Positions 1 to 7,430 of a DNA stretch of 28,029 bases are shown in pieces. Position 1 is the stretch's first letter, and every line of letters begins with the position of its first letter. This stretch comes from JACZQZ01 sp046756945 (GTDB lineage: Bacteria > Pseudomonadota > Alphaproteobacteria > Rhodospirillales > 2-02-FULL-58-16), in the NCBI GenBank assembly GCA_046756945.1, contig JBHHXI010000021.1:1-28029 (forward strand). The letters are read 5' to 3'. A program made the position numbers and the translations under genes. The notes under the pieces were generated by a model. The model saw only the letters and a program-made list of their open reading frames with translations. It searched no databases and was not told the DNA's origin.

Positions 1-425
1 GCCCCGCACCGTCTCTCCTCGATGCCGCCGAAGACCTCGGGCTTGTGGTGGCACGTGGATTGTTCGAAGACGCGGGCGCCGTGCTCGACGCCGCCGCCCT
101 TGGGGTCGTAGGCGCCGAAATAGAGCCGGCGGACGCGGGCGAAGGATATGGCGGCGGCGCACATGGCGCACGGCTCCAGCGTCACGTAGAGGTCGCAGCC
201 GTCGAGCCGGGGGGCGCCGAGGCCGGCGGCGGCCTCGCGGATGACCACCATCTCGGCATGGGCCGTGGGGTCGCTCAGTTCCCCGGTGCGGTTGGCGGCC
301 GCCGCCAGCACCTTGCCCGATGCGCCGTCGACGACCACCGCGCCGACGGGCACCTCGCCGCGTTTGACCGCCGCTTCGGCTTCCTCGATCGCGCGCTCCA
401 TGAACGACGGCTTTCCCTTGCCCAT
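1..425 (-). CDS. tadA: tRNA-specific adenosine deaminase TadA, C-terminus cut by window edge
   Basis: Deaminates adenosine 34 to inosine in the anticodon wobble position of tRNA-Arg. The reverse strand reads a cytidine-deaminase-fold protein from the ATG at 425-423. It carries the zinc and proton-shuttle motif HAE at residues 56-58 (context DPTAHAEMV) and the second zinc motif PCAMC at residues 85-89 (context TLEPCAMCA). About 141 residues are present. TadA proteins are usually 150-170 residues, so only the last part of the C-terminal helix is missing, beyond base 1. It is divergent from the C26 hydrolase gene with 148 bases between them. A related nucleoside deaminase such as guanine deaminase is possible, but the spacing and the SFARVRRLYFGAYDPKGG segment fit TadA. 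Confidence 0.9.
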   Translation of the reverse strand, partial: MGKGKPSFMERAIEEAEAAVKRGEVPVGAVVVDGASGKVLAAAANRTGELSDPTAHAEMVVIREAAAGLGAPRLDGCDLYVTLEPCAMCAAAISFARVRRLYFGAYDPKGGGVEHGARVFEQSTCHHKPEVFGGIEERRCG

Positions 426-486
426 GGCCGCACCATGGCGTTCCGGCCCAAGGCCCGTCAAGCCGGCCCCGGCGTTTTCAAATTTA

Positions 487-514
487 ACGCGGAGGACGCG
501 GAGGACCGCAGAGG
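487..514. repeat. Short 9-bp tandem repeat in the tadA/C26 intergenic region
   Basis: Two perfect copies of ACGCGGAGG (487-495 and 496-504) are followed by a degenerate third unit, ACCGCAGAGG (505-514). The array lies in the 148-base divergent gap. The wording resembles a CGCGGAGG-type repeat seen between genes in many bacterial genomes, but that resemblance is from memory and was not searched. No clear promoter was found in this gap. Confidence 0.6.
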
Positions 515-573
515 AGCGCGGGCCGGCCTTGTTCCAATTGCGTCGGCTCCGCGCCCGCCCTAGAGTGCGGCCC

Positions 574-1293
574 ATGGGCGCCCCGGTCATCGGCATCACC
601 GCGGACATCGAATCGAAAGGCGCGTACTCCAAGTTTCCGTGGTATGCGCTGCGCGAGAACTACTGCCACGCGGTGATCCGCGCCGGCGGCCTGCCGGTGG
701 TCCTGCCCCACGAGCCGGACCTGGCCGAGACCTACCTCGACTCCGTCCATGGGCTGGTGCTGACCGGCGGCGACTTCGACGTCGATCCCGCCCTCTTCGG
801 CGCCGGCGAACGCCACCCGACGGTCAAGACCAAGGACAAGCGCACGGCCTTCGAGATCGCCGCCGTGCGCGGCGCGCTGAGGCGCCACATGCCGGTGCTC
901 GGCATCTGCGGCGGCCAGCAGCTCCTGCACGTGGTGCTGGGCGGCGCCTTGATCCAGCACATCCCCGACGAGGTCACGGGCGCGCTGGCCCACGAACAGC
1001 CGAACCCCCGCGACGAGGCCGGCCACCAGGTCGACGTGCGCAAAGGCACGCTGCTCCACCGCATCGTCGGCGTCACCCGGCTGGCGGTGAACAGCGCCCA
1101 CCACCAGGCGGCCAAAGACGAGCCCGACGGCGTGGTGATCAACGCGGTGGCGCCGGACGGCGTCATCGAGGGCATCGAGGCGCCGCAGGAACCCTTCTGC
1201 CTGGGCGTGCAGTGGCATCCCGAGTTCGCCATCAGCGACGGGGACGGGCGCATTTTCGAAGCCTTCATCGAGGCCGCCCGCACGTCTCCATGA
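574..1293 (+). CDS. Class I glutamine amidotransferase-like hydrolase, peptidase C26 (PuuD-like)
   Basis: A 239-residue member of the gamma-glutamyl-gamma-aminobutyrate hydrolase (peptidase C26) family. These enzymes cleave gamma-glutamyl amide bonds in the cytoplasm, for example in the Puu putrescine route. The nucleophile motif GICGGQQ places the catalytic Cys at 112. The His-Glu pair is in QWHPE at residues 213-217. The early strand VIGITAD and the LVLTGGDFDVDP segment are typical of the family. The frame stays open upstream to base 241, but homology begins at MGAPVIGIT, so the ATG at 574 is chosen; no strong Shine-Dalgarno is seen before it. The stop overlaps the next start as ATGA. No putrescine genes are nearby, so the substrate cannot be inferred from context. 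Confidence 0.85.
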   Translation: MGAPVIGITADIESKGAYSKFPWYALRENYCHAVIRAGGLPVVLPHEPDLAETYLDSVHGLVLTGGDFDVDPALFGAGERHPTVKTKDKRTAFEIAAVRGALRRHMPVLGICGGQQLLHVVLGGALIQHIPDEVTGALAHEQPNPRDEAGHQVDVRKGTLLHRIVGVTRLAVNSAHHQAAKDEPDGVVINAVAPDGVIEGIEAPQEPFCLGVQWHPEFAISDGDGRIFEAFIEAARTSP

Positions 1294-2081
1294 GCGGGGC
1301 TAAGGTACGCGGCCGGCGGCAACGGGCCGGCGCGGCGGGCACCGGAAAGGGCGAGCGCATCGCCAAGGTGCTGGCGCGGGCGGGCCTGTGCTCGCGGCGC
1401 GAGGCCGAACGCTGGATCGCGGCGGGAAGGGTGGCCGTGGACGGCAAAACGCTGGACTCGCCCGCCGTCGCCGTCGCCGCCGGGGCGCGCGTTACCGTCG
1501 ACGGCCGGCCCCTGCCGGCGCGGGCGCCGGCGCGCCTGTGGCGCTATCACAAGCCGGCCGGGCTGATCACCAGCCACCGGGACCCCCAGGGACGGCCGAC
1601 GGTGTTCGAGCGCCTGCCCGACACGTTGCCCCGGGTGGTTTCGGTGGGACGCCTGGACATCACGTCCGAGGGCCTGTTGCTGCTCACCAACGACGGGGGG
1701 CTGGCGCGTACCCTGGAACTGCCGGCGACCGGCTGGGTGCGGCGCTACCGGGTCAGGGTGTTCGGGCCGGTGGACGAGGCGAGGCTGCCGGCGCTGCAAA
1801 AGGGCCTCAGGGTCGGCGGCGTCGCCTACGGCCCCATCCGCGCCCGCCTGGACAGCCGGCGCGGCGGCAACGCCTGGCTGACCGTGTCGCTCACGGAAGG
1901 CAGGAACCGCGAGGTGCGCAAGGTCATGGAACACCTGGGCCTGAGGGTGAACCGCCTGATCCGCGTCGCCTACGGCCCCTTCCAGCTGGGAAAACTGAGG
2001 CGCGGCACGACGGTCGAGGTGCCGGCCAAGGTGCTGCGCGAGCAGGTCGGTCGGCTCGCCGGGGTCGCGGGCGGGCGATGA
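1290..2081 (+). CDS. rRNA pseudouridine synthase, RsuA/RluB/RluE/RluF family
   Basis: Isomerises uridine to pseudouridine in ribosomal RNA. The 263-residue protein has a basic N-terminus, then an S4 RNA-binding domain at about residues 22-68 (context KVLARAGLCSRREAERWI), then the synthase domain. The catalytic Asp is D123 in GRLDITSEGLLLLTND, the signature of this family. The motif GRNREVRKVMEHLGL lies in the C-terminal half. The frame extends far upstream, but homology starts close to the ATG at 1290, which overlaps the previous stop as ATGA. Its own stop overlaps rsmD in the same way, so the three genes are probably translated together. RluB (23S rRNA) is the likeliest subtype for an alphaproteobacterium, but this was not tested by alignment. 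Confidence 0.92.
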   Translation: MSGAKVRGRRQRAGAAGTGKGERIAKVLARAGLCSRREAERWIAAGRVAVDGKTLDSPAVAVAAGARVTVDGRPLPARAPARLWRYHKPAGLITSHRDPQGRPTVFERLPDTLPRVVSVGRLDITSEGLLLLTNDGGLARTLELPATGWVRRYRVRVFGPVDEARLPALQKGLRVGGVAYGPIRARLDSRRGGNAWLTVSLTEGRNREVRKVMEHLGLRVNRLIRVAYGPFQLGKLRRGTTVEVPAKVLREQVGRLAGVAGGR

Positions 2082-2668
2082 GGATCGTCGGCGGCAGGCA
2101 CCGGGGCCGCCGCCTAAGGGCGCCCGGCGGGCGGGACCTGCGCCCCACGGCGGACCGGGCGCGCGAGGCCATCTTCAACATCCTCGCCCACGGGATGGAG
2201 GATTTCCGGCTCGACGGCGCCTCCGTCGTCGACGTCTTCGCCGGCACCGGGGCGCTCGGCCTGGAGGCCCTGTCGCGGGGCGCGGCCCATGCCACCTTCA
2301 TCGACGACGACGGCGCGGCCATGGGCTCGGTGCGCGGCAACGCGGACGCCGTCGGCGAACGCGGCGCCGTGACCCTGCTGACACTGGACGCGACCCGCCT
2401 GCCGCCGCCGCCGCTCGCCGCCCACGCCCCGTGCGCGCTCGCCTTCCTCGACCCGCCCTATGGCGCGGGCCTCGCCGCCGCCGCCCTCGAGGGCCTGGCG
2501 GCCCGGGGCTGGATCGCCCCGGGCGCGGTGTGCGTGGTCGAGGTGGCGGCGCGGGAGGCCTTCGCCCCGCCGCACGGGTTCGAGGCCGTGGACGAACGCA
2601 CGTATGGCCCGGCGCGGGTGGTGTTCCTGCGGTGGAGACCCGAAGGCACGGCACCGCCAGGGCGCTAA
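2078..2668 (+). CDS. rsmD: 16S rRNA (guanine966-N2)-methyltransferase RsmD
   Basis: Methylates N2 of G966 in 16S rRNA on the assembled 30S head, using S-adenosylmethionine. The 196-residue length is normal for RsmD. The opening MRIVGGRHRGRRL and LRPTADRAREAIFNIL are family hallmarks. The SAM-binding loop is VDVFAGTGALGLEALSRG at residues 51-68, and the catalytic DPPY is at residues 125-128. The start is the ATG at 2078 that overlaps the pseudouridine synthase stop. Its stop codon, TAA at 2666-2668, is itself part of a strong Shine-Dalgarno sequence for a possible downstream small ORF. Confidence 0.95.
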   Translation: MRIVGGRHRGRRLRAPGGRDLRPTADRAREAIFNILAHGMEDFRLDGASVVDVFAGTGALGLEALSRGAAHATFIDDDGAAMGSVRGNADAVGERGAVTLLTLDATRLPPPPLAAHAPCALAFLDPPYGAGLAAAALEGLAARGWIAPGAVCVVEVAAREAFAPPHGFEAVDERTYGPARVVFLRWRPEGTAPPGR

Positions 2669-2680
2669 GGAGGCAGCGGC

Positions 2681-2827
2681 GTGCATCAAATCTCAGGGCA
2701 AATTCCGGCCGGGATGGCCATGATGCGGCGACGTTGCACGCGAAACGTGCAAGAGCGCCAGGTTGGAAAAAGCCTGTCTTCCCGGTCCGAAACCCGCGGG
2801 CACAGGACCGGCGATCGACTTGATTGA
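2681..2827 (+). CDS. Possible 48-residue basic small protein after rsmD
   Basis: An AAGGAGG ribosome binding site (2667-2673, overlapping the rsmD stop) is followed 7 bases later by GTG at 2681. The frame stays open for 48 codons to TGA at 2825-2827. The peptide is Arg-rich (MMRRRCTRN near residue 15, SRSETRGHRTGDRLD at the end), has a single Cys and has no membrane segment. I do not recognise a family. The Shine-Dalgarno match is excellent, but the ORF is short, its composition is not clearly coding, and it contains a 7-bp hairpin. It could instead be a coupling artefact of the rsmD end. Confidence 0.3.
   Translation: MHQISGQIPAGMAMMRRRCTRNVQERQVGKSLSSRSETRGHRTGDRLD
2734..2752. repeat. Perfect 7-bp hairpin downstream of rsmD
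   Basis: TTGCACG at 2734-2740 pairs with CGTGCAA at 2746-2752 around a 5-base loop, CGAAA. No T-tract follows on either strand, so it is not a standard intrinsic terminator. It lies inside the possible small ORF and about 65 bases after the rsmD stop. Confidence 0.5.
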
Positions 2828-2850
2828 CCGGCTAATGCCGATCACCTATC

Positions 2851-2884
2851 TTGACGCCTCCTCATCTCTTGGTGCCTCCTCATC
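2851..2884. repeat. Tandem 18-bp imperfect direct repeat upstream of hpnI
   Basis: TTGACGCCTCCTCATC (2851-2866) recurs as TTGGTGCCTCCTCATC (2869-2884), 14 of 16 identical with an 18-base period. It lies about 40-75 bases before a TATAAT box. The position would suit a regulator binding tandem sites upstream of the hopanoid operon, but no function is shown. Confidence 0.55.
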
Positions 2885-2925
2885 GATTGACGGCCGGCGA
2901 CAGACCATGAGATTGGCGAACCGGC

Positions 2926-2931
2926 TATAAT
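2926..2931 (+). promoter_or_regulatory. Candidate -10 box for the hopanoid operon
   Basis: A perfect TATAAT lies 21 bases before the hpnI ATG. The hexamer 17 bases upstream (GACCAT) does not resemble a sigma-70 -35 element, so an activator or a different sigma factor may be involved. Transcription would start near 2938, leaving a leader of about 15 bases with no recognisable Shine-Dalgarno. Confidence 0.4.
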
Positions 2932-2952
2932 TGACATCGAAGCACCCGCTTA

Positions 2953-4113
2953 ATGCTCCTCGATCCTCTCTATATTGCTTTGATCATCGTGGTGACGCTT
3001 GATCTCGCATCAACCGCGTATGTGCTGTTTGCCATGTGGCGCATCGGTACGTTCGGACGGCATTCCGATTACCATAAAGCGAGCGAATTGCCGGTGACCG
3101 TTCTGCTGCCGATTTGCGGGCTGCGCATCGGCCTGTATCAGAATCTTCGTTCCATCTGTTGCCAGGACTATCCCGAATACCAACTGCTCTTTGGCGTTCA
3201 GGACACCCACGATCCCGCGACTGACATTATCAGGCGCATAATCCGCGAGTTTCCGGATCTGGATATTGCGCTCGTCGTCGACGAGCGGATATCGGGAGCG
3301 AACCTGAAAGTCAGCAATTTGAGGAATATGTACCCGCGCGCCAAGCATTCCATCCTGGTCATTCTCGACAGCGATATGCGGGTGACGCCGAATTATCTGT
3401 CGAGCGTCGTGGCGCCGTTTCAGGATCCCGGGGTCGGCGGCGTGACCTGCCTTTACAAAGGGACCTCCGCCGGGGGCCTGCCGTCCATCCTCGGCAGCAT
3501 GTTCATCAACGAGTGGTTTTTGCCCTCCGTTCTCGTCGCCGTCCGCCTTCAAAAGATTGCCTTCTGCTTCGGTGCGACGATGGCGGTGCGGCGCGACGTG
3601 TTCGAAAGCATCGGCGGCTTCGAACGGCTGGGGCCCTATCTGGCGGACGATTATATGCTGGGAATGTTGATTACCCAGCAAGGCTATCGGGTCCACCTCT
3701 CGTCCTATGTGGTCGAGAACGTGGTCATGGAGAGCAGTTTCAAGTCTCTTTTCCTGCGCGAACTGCGCTGGGCGAGGACCATTCGCACGGTTCAACCGGT
3801 CGGTTATGCCTTCTCGTTCATCATGTATTCGATACCGCTGGCGATTGTCGCGGGGCTTCTCGACGAACTGACGGTCAACACGGACATTTTCGAATTGGGC
3901 TTCGTCGCCTTCGCGGTGCTGCTGCGGGTCGGTTTGCACTTCATCGCGCGCCGGGTATTGAAAGTGTCCAAGGGACCATCTCCCTGGCTGGTGCCGATAC
4001 GTGATATACTCAGTTTGCTGGTGTGGGCGACCGGACTGCTCGGCCGCAACGTCGTGTGGCGGGGCCAGGCGTTTTCCGTCAACAGTGAAGGCCTGCTGGT
4101 GGCCAGAGGATAA
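2953..4113 (+). CDS. hpnI: HpnI, hopanoid N-acetylglucosaminyltransferase (GT21-like)
   Basis: Inner-membrane glycosyltransferase that adds N-acetylglucosamine to bacteriohopanetetrol, as assigned by genetics in Burkholderia. The 386-residue protein starts with a membrane helix (residues 5-27). The glycosyltransferase-2 core follows, with D84 (GVQDTHDP), DSD at 139-141 and DDYMLG starting at 232. The RELRW box at 269-273 is the (Q/R)xxRW signature of ceramide-glucosyltransferase-like enzymes. Two or three C-terminal hydrophobic segments follow (about 279-370). The ATG at 2953 is the first possible start after an in-frame TGA at 2932-2934. Base composition is visibly lower in GC than in hpnJ-hpnL, with one sampled 60-base line at 50% against 75% in hpnK. 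hpnJ follows after 8 bases. Confidence 0.93.
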   Translation: MLLDPLYIALIIVVTLDLASTAYVLFAMWRIGTFGRHSDYHKASELPVTVLLPICGLRIGLYQNLRSICCQDYPEYQLLFGVQDTHDPATDIIRRIIREFPDLDIALVVDERISGANLKVSNLRNMYPRAKHSILVILDSDMRVTPNYLSSVVAPFQDPGVGGVTCLYKGTSAGGLPSILGSMFINEWFLPSVLVAVRLQKIAFCFGATMAVRRDVFESIGGFERLGPYLADDYMLGMLITQQGYRVHLSSYVVENVVMESSFKSLFLRELRWARTIRTVQPVGYAFSFIMYSIPLAIVAGLLDELTVNTDIFELGFVAFAVLLRVGLHFIARRVLKVSKGPSPWLVPIRDILSLLVWATGLLGRNVVWRGQAFSVNSEGLLVARG

Positions 4114-4121
4114 TTTCTGGG

Positions 4122-5546
4122 ATGATGAAAACGCTGTTTCTCAATCCTCCGTCTTTTGACGGATTTGACGGGGGCGCCGGTTCGCGGTACCAGGCCAAGC
4201 GCGAGATCCGCTCTTTCTGGTACCCGACGTGGCTGGCTCAACCCGCCGCCCTGGTGCCCGGCAGCCGGCTGGTCGACGCGCCCGCCCGGGACCTGTCGCT
4301 GGACGACGTAAGGCCCATGGCCGGCGACTATGAGCTGGCGATCCTGCATACCAGCACGCCGTCCTTCCACTCCGACGTCAGGGTCGCGGAGGCGCTCAAG
4401 GCCGAAAACCCGAAGTTGCTGGTGGGCTTCGTCGGCGCCCATGTCGCCGTGTCGCCGGGGGCCTCCGTCGCCGCATCCGATTCGATCGATTTCGTCGCCG
4501 GCAACGAGTTTGATTTTACGATCAAGGAAATCGCCGAGGGCCGGCCGCTCCCGGAGGTGGACGGCATATCGTACAAGGTCGACGGCCGGGTCGTGCACAA
4601 CCGCAACCGGGCCACCCTCCACGACATGGACAGCCTGCCTTTCGTCACCGACGTCTACAAACGCGACCTTGTCCCGGAAGATTATTTCATCGGCTATCTG
4701 CTCCACCCCTATATGTCGCTGTACACGGGACGGGGCTGCAAATCCCGTTGCACCTTCTGCCTCTGGCCGCAGACGGTCGGCGGCCACGTATACCGGACGC
4801 GCAGCCCCGGGCACGTGATCGAGGAGATCGGTCGGGCCAGGGAGCTGTTCCCGCAGGTCAAAGAGTTCTTCTTCGACGACGATACCTACACCGATGACCG
4901 GCCGCGCGCCGAGACGATCGCCCGCGGCCTCGGTGAGCTGGGCGTCACCTGGTCGTGCAACGCCAAGGCGAACGTGCCGTACGAGACCCTGAAGGTCATG
5001 CGGGACAACGGCCTCAGGCTTCTCCTCGTCGGCTTCGAGTCGGGAAACCAGCAGATCCTGCACAACATCAAGAAGGGCATGCGGATCGAGGTCGCCCGCC
5101 GCTTTGCCGAGGATTGCCACAAGCTCGGCATTACCATCCACGGCACGTTCATCATCGGCCTGCCCGGGGAGACCCGCGAGACGATCGAAGAGACCATATG
5201 CTTTGCCAAAGAGGTCAACCCGCACACCATTCAGGTCTCGCTCGCCGCGCCTTATCCCGGAACCTTCCTCTATGACCAGGCGGTGGAGAACGGCTGGCTC
5301 GTCAACCACGGCGGGGAGCTGGTCCAGGGCGAGGGCTTCCAGATCAGCTCGCTCGCTTATCCGCACCTGTCCCAGGAGGAGATGTTCGAGGCCGTCGCGG
5401 GCTTTTACAAGCGCTTCTATTTCCGGGCCGGGAAAATCGCCGACATCACGTTGGAAATGCTCAAGAGCTGGGACATGATGAAGCGCCGGCTGCGCGAAGG
5501 CGTCGAGTTCATGCATTTCCTCAACGCCCGGGAGATCCAATCCTGA
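4122..5546 (+). CDS. hpnJ: HpnJ, hopanoid radical SAM ring-contraction enzyme
   Basis: Radical SAM enzyme that converts the glucosamine head group of bacteriohopanetetrol to the cyclitol ether by sugar ring contraction. The 474-residue protein has an N-terminal alpha/beta domain of the B12-binding-like type (residues 1-150, LFLNPPSFDGFDGG opening). The radical SAM cluster follows as C206, C210 and C213 in GRGCKSRCTFC. FFFDDDTYTDD and GFESGNQQIL are further radical SAM strand motifs. Length matches the HpnJ family. A second ATG immediately follows at 4125. The stop codon overlaps the probable CTG start of hpnK (CTGA), arguing for coupled translation. Confidence 0.94.
   Translation: MMKTLFLNPPSFDGFDGGAGSRYQAKREIRSFWYPTWLAQPAALVPGSRLVDAPARDLSLDDVRPMAGDYELAILHTSTPSFHSDVRVAEALKAENPKLLVGFVGAHVAVSPGASVAASDSIDFVAGNEFDFTIKEIAEGRPLPEVDGISYKVDGRVVHNRNRATLHDMDSLPFVTDVYKRDLVPEDYFIGYLLHPYMSLYTGRGCKSRCTFCLWPQTVGGHVYRTRSPGHVIEEIGRARELFPQVKEFFFDDDTYTDDRPRAETIARGLGELGVTWSCNAKANVPYETLKVMRDNGLRLLLVGFESGNQQILHNIKKGMRIEVARRFAEDCHKLGITIHGTFIIGLPGETRETIEETICFAKEVNPHTIQVSLAAPYPGTFLYDQAVENGWLVNHGGELVQGEGFQISSLAYPHLSQEEMFEAVAGFYKRFYFRAGKIADITLEMLKSWDMMKRRLREGVEFMHFLNAREIQS
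5531..5534 (+). promoter_or_regulatory. Ribosome binding site that supports a CTG start for hpnK
   Basis: GGAG at 5531-5534 lies 8 bases before the CTG at 5543. No ATG, GTG or TTG in the hpnK frame occurs near this site. The spacing therefore favours initiation at CTG, and not at the first in-frame ATG at 5627. Confidence 0.5.
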
Positions 5547-6412
5547 AGCGCCTGATCGTTACGGGCGACGATTTCGGCGCGGCCGTCCCCGTCAACGAGG
5601 CCATCGAAGAGGGGCACCGGCACGGGGTGCTCAACACCGCCAGCCTGATGGTCGGCGCCGGGGCGGCGGACGACGCCGTCGTCCGTGCCAGGGCGTTGCC
5701 GTCGCTCAGGGTCGGGCTGCATCTGGTGCTCGTCTGCGGCCGCCCGGTTCTTCCGCCGCCGAAGGTTCCCGACCTGGTCGACTCCGATGGCAAGTTCTCG
5801 TCCCATCTGGTGCGGGCGGGGTTCCGGTTCTTCTTCCAGCCGGCGGTCCGGCGCCAACTCGAGGCCGAGATTCGCGCCCAGTTCGAGGGCTTCCGCCGGA
5901 CCGGCCTTACGCTCGATCACGTCAACGCCCACAACCACATGCATTTGCACCCAACGGTCCTGGGGCTGATCGTCCGCATCGGGGTGGAGTACGGGCTCGG
6001 CGCGGTGCGCCTTCCCCACGAGCCGTTCCTCGCCTCCTGGCGCGCCGTCCGCGAAGGCTTGGCGCGCCGTCTGGTCAACGATTTCTGCCTGCGGCCCCTG
6101 GTCCTCGCCCACAAGCGGCGGCTCAGGCGTGCCGGTCTGCGGTGCAACGACTACGTCTTCGGCATGAACGACAGCGGCACGATGAACCGCGACCGGCTGC
6201 TCGGGTTCCTCGCCAACCTGCCCGACGGCGTGTCCGAGATCTACTGTCATCCGGCGACGCGGCCCTGGCAGGGGATGGAGCCCGCCGAACGGCACTATCG
6301 TGTCGCGGACGAGTTGGCGGCGCTGACGGACAGGGCGGTCGCGGCCGCGGTGACCAGGCCCGGCATCGAGAGGACGTCCTTCGGCGACCTGCCGGCGCCC
6401 GCGGTGCGATGA
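5543..6412 (+). CDS. hpnK: HpnK, hopanoid N-acetylglucosamine deacetylase (YdjC family), CTG start
   Basis: Carbohydrate deacetylase that removes the acetyl group from bacteriohopanetetrol-GlcNAc. Reading from the CTG at 5543 gives 289 residues beginning (M)KRLIVTGDDFG. The metal-binding Asp pair D9-D10 and the histidine cluster in DHVNAHNHMHLHP (about residues 125-137) are the YdjC signatures, with GLHLVL at 58-63 as another core strand. The first in-frame ATG, at 5627, would delete the conserved Asp pair, so that start is rejected. The CTG overlaps the hpnJ stop and has a GGAG ribosome binding site. An in-frame GTG (around 5618) would also lose the motif. The end overlaps hpnL as ATGA. Confidence 0.9.
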   Translation: MKRLIVTGDDFGAAVPVNEAIEEGHRHGVLNTASLMVGAGAADDAVVRARALPSLRVGLHLVLVCGRPVLPPPKVPDLVDSDGKFSSHLVRAGFRFFFQPAVRRQLEAEIRAQFEGFRRTGLTLDHVNAHNHMHLHPTVLGLIVRIGVEYGLGAVRLPHEPFLASWRAVREGLARRLVNDFCLRPLVLAHKRRLRRAGLRCNDYVFGMNDSGTMNRDRLLGFLANLPDGVSEIYCHPATRPWQGMEPAERHYRVADELAALTDRAVAAAVTRPGIERTSFGDLPAPAVR

Positions 6413-7425
6413 CGAAATCGCGAAACAGGCAGGCGCTGAAAGTCGGCAGCGGGCTCGCCGCCCTCGCCGGCCTCGCGCTCATCGTCGTGCTGATCGCCTA
6501 TCAGGGCTTTGCCGAGCTCGGCCGGGTCCTGTTCTCCGCCGGCTGGGGCATTGCCGCCGTCACCGTGTTTCACCTCGTGCCGATGGCGGCATCCGCCATC
6601 GCGTGGCGCGCCGCGGCCGGGTCGGCCTGGCAGGGCGGGGTCGCTGTATTCATGTGGGCGCGCCTGGTGCGCGAGGCGGTCAACGGCCTGCTGCCGGTGG
6701 CCCAGATCGGTGGCGACGTGGTGGGGGCCCGCGTCCTTTCGTTCCACGGCGCCCGCGCGCGCATCGCCGGCGCCTCGGTGATTGTCGATCTCACGCTCGA
6801 GTTCCTGACCCAGATCGTCTTCACCGTCCTCGGACTCGGCCTGTTGCTGCTTCACGGCGGCGGCGAGGCGGTGAACTGGGTTCTCATCGGGCTCGCCGTG
6901 GCGGTGCCGGCGGCAGCCGGTTTCCTGCTTGCCCAGCGCTGGGGTCTGTTCAAGCTGCTCGAACGCCTGCTCGAACGGCTTGCCGCCCACTTCGACTGGC
7001 CGGCGCTGCGCTCGCTCGCCAATCTGCACGAAACCATCCTCGCACTGTACCGCCATCGCCGGGCCATGGTGGAGGCCAACCTGTGGCACATGGTGTCCTG
7101 GCTCCTCGGCGCTGTCGAGGTGTGGCTGACCCTGGTGTTCCTCGGTGCCGATACCACCTTCGGCGAGGCCCTGATCATCGAAAGCCTCGGCCAGGCCATC
7201 CGGTCGGCGGCGTTCCTGGTACCTGGCGCGCTGGGTATCCAGGAAGGCGGATATCTTTTCCTCGGCGTGCTCTTCGGCCTCAGCCCGGAAGCCGCCCTGT
7301 CCGTGTCCCTGATCAAGCGCATCCGCGAGCTCGTGCTCGGCGTACCGGCGATGCTCGCCTGGCAGGGGATCGAGGGCCGGCGCCTTCTCGCGGCGTCCAA
7401 TGGCGACAAGAACGGTGAAGGCTGA
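6409..7425 (+). CDS. hpnL: HpnL, hopanoid-associated membrane protein (flippase-like UPF0104 family)
   Basis: A 338-residue integral membrane protein related to the lysylphosphatidylglycerol synthase transmembrane region. Its exact biochemical role is not established; movement of the tailored lipid across the membrane is often supposed. About seven to eight hydrophobic segments are visible, for example residues 13-31, 45-60, 120-145 and 150-175. The family-type PVAQIGGDVVGARVL and FLVPGALGIQEGGYL segments mark the conserved core. The ATG at 6409 overlaps the hpnK stop as ATGA. The CDP-alcohol phosphotransferase gene starts 5 bases after its stop. Confidence 0.9.
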   Translation: MTKSRNRQALKVGSGLAALAGLALIVVLIAYQGFAELGRVLFSAGWGIAAVTVFHLVPMAASAIAWRAAAGSAWQGGVAVFMWARLVREAVNGLLPVAQIGGDVVGARVLSFHGARARIAGASVIVDLTLEFLTQIVFTVLGLGLLLLHGGGEAVNWVLIGLAVAVPAAAGFLLAQRWGLFKLLERLLERLAAHFDWPALRSLANLHETILALYRHRRAMVEANLWHMVSWLLGAVEVWLTLVFLGADTTFGEALIIESLGQAIRSAAFLVPGALGIQEGGYLFLGVLFGLSPEAALSVSLIKRIRELVLGVPAMLAWQGIEGRRLLAASNGDKNGEG

Positions 7426-7430
7426 CGACC

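Noticed and set aside
3804..5540. A 578-codon minus-strand open frame across hpnI and hpnJ
   Set aside because: Opposes two recognised genes; composition and lack of motifs mark it as a shadow.
5627..6412. hpnK starting at the first ATG
   Set aside because: It would delete the conserved metal-binding Asp pair located before residue 28.
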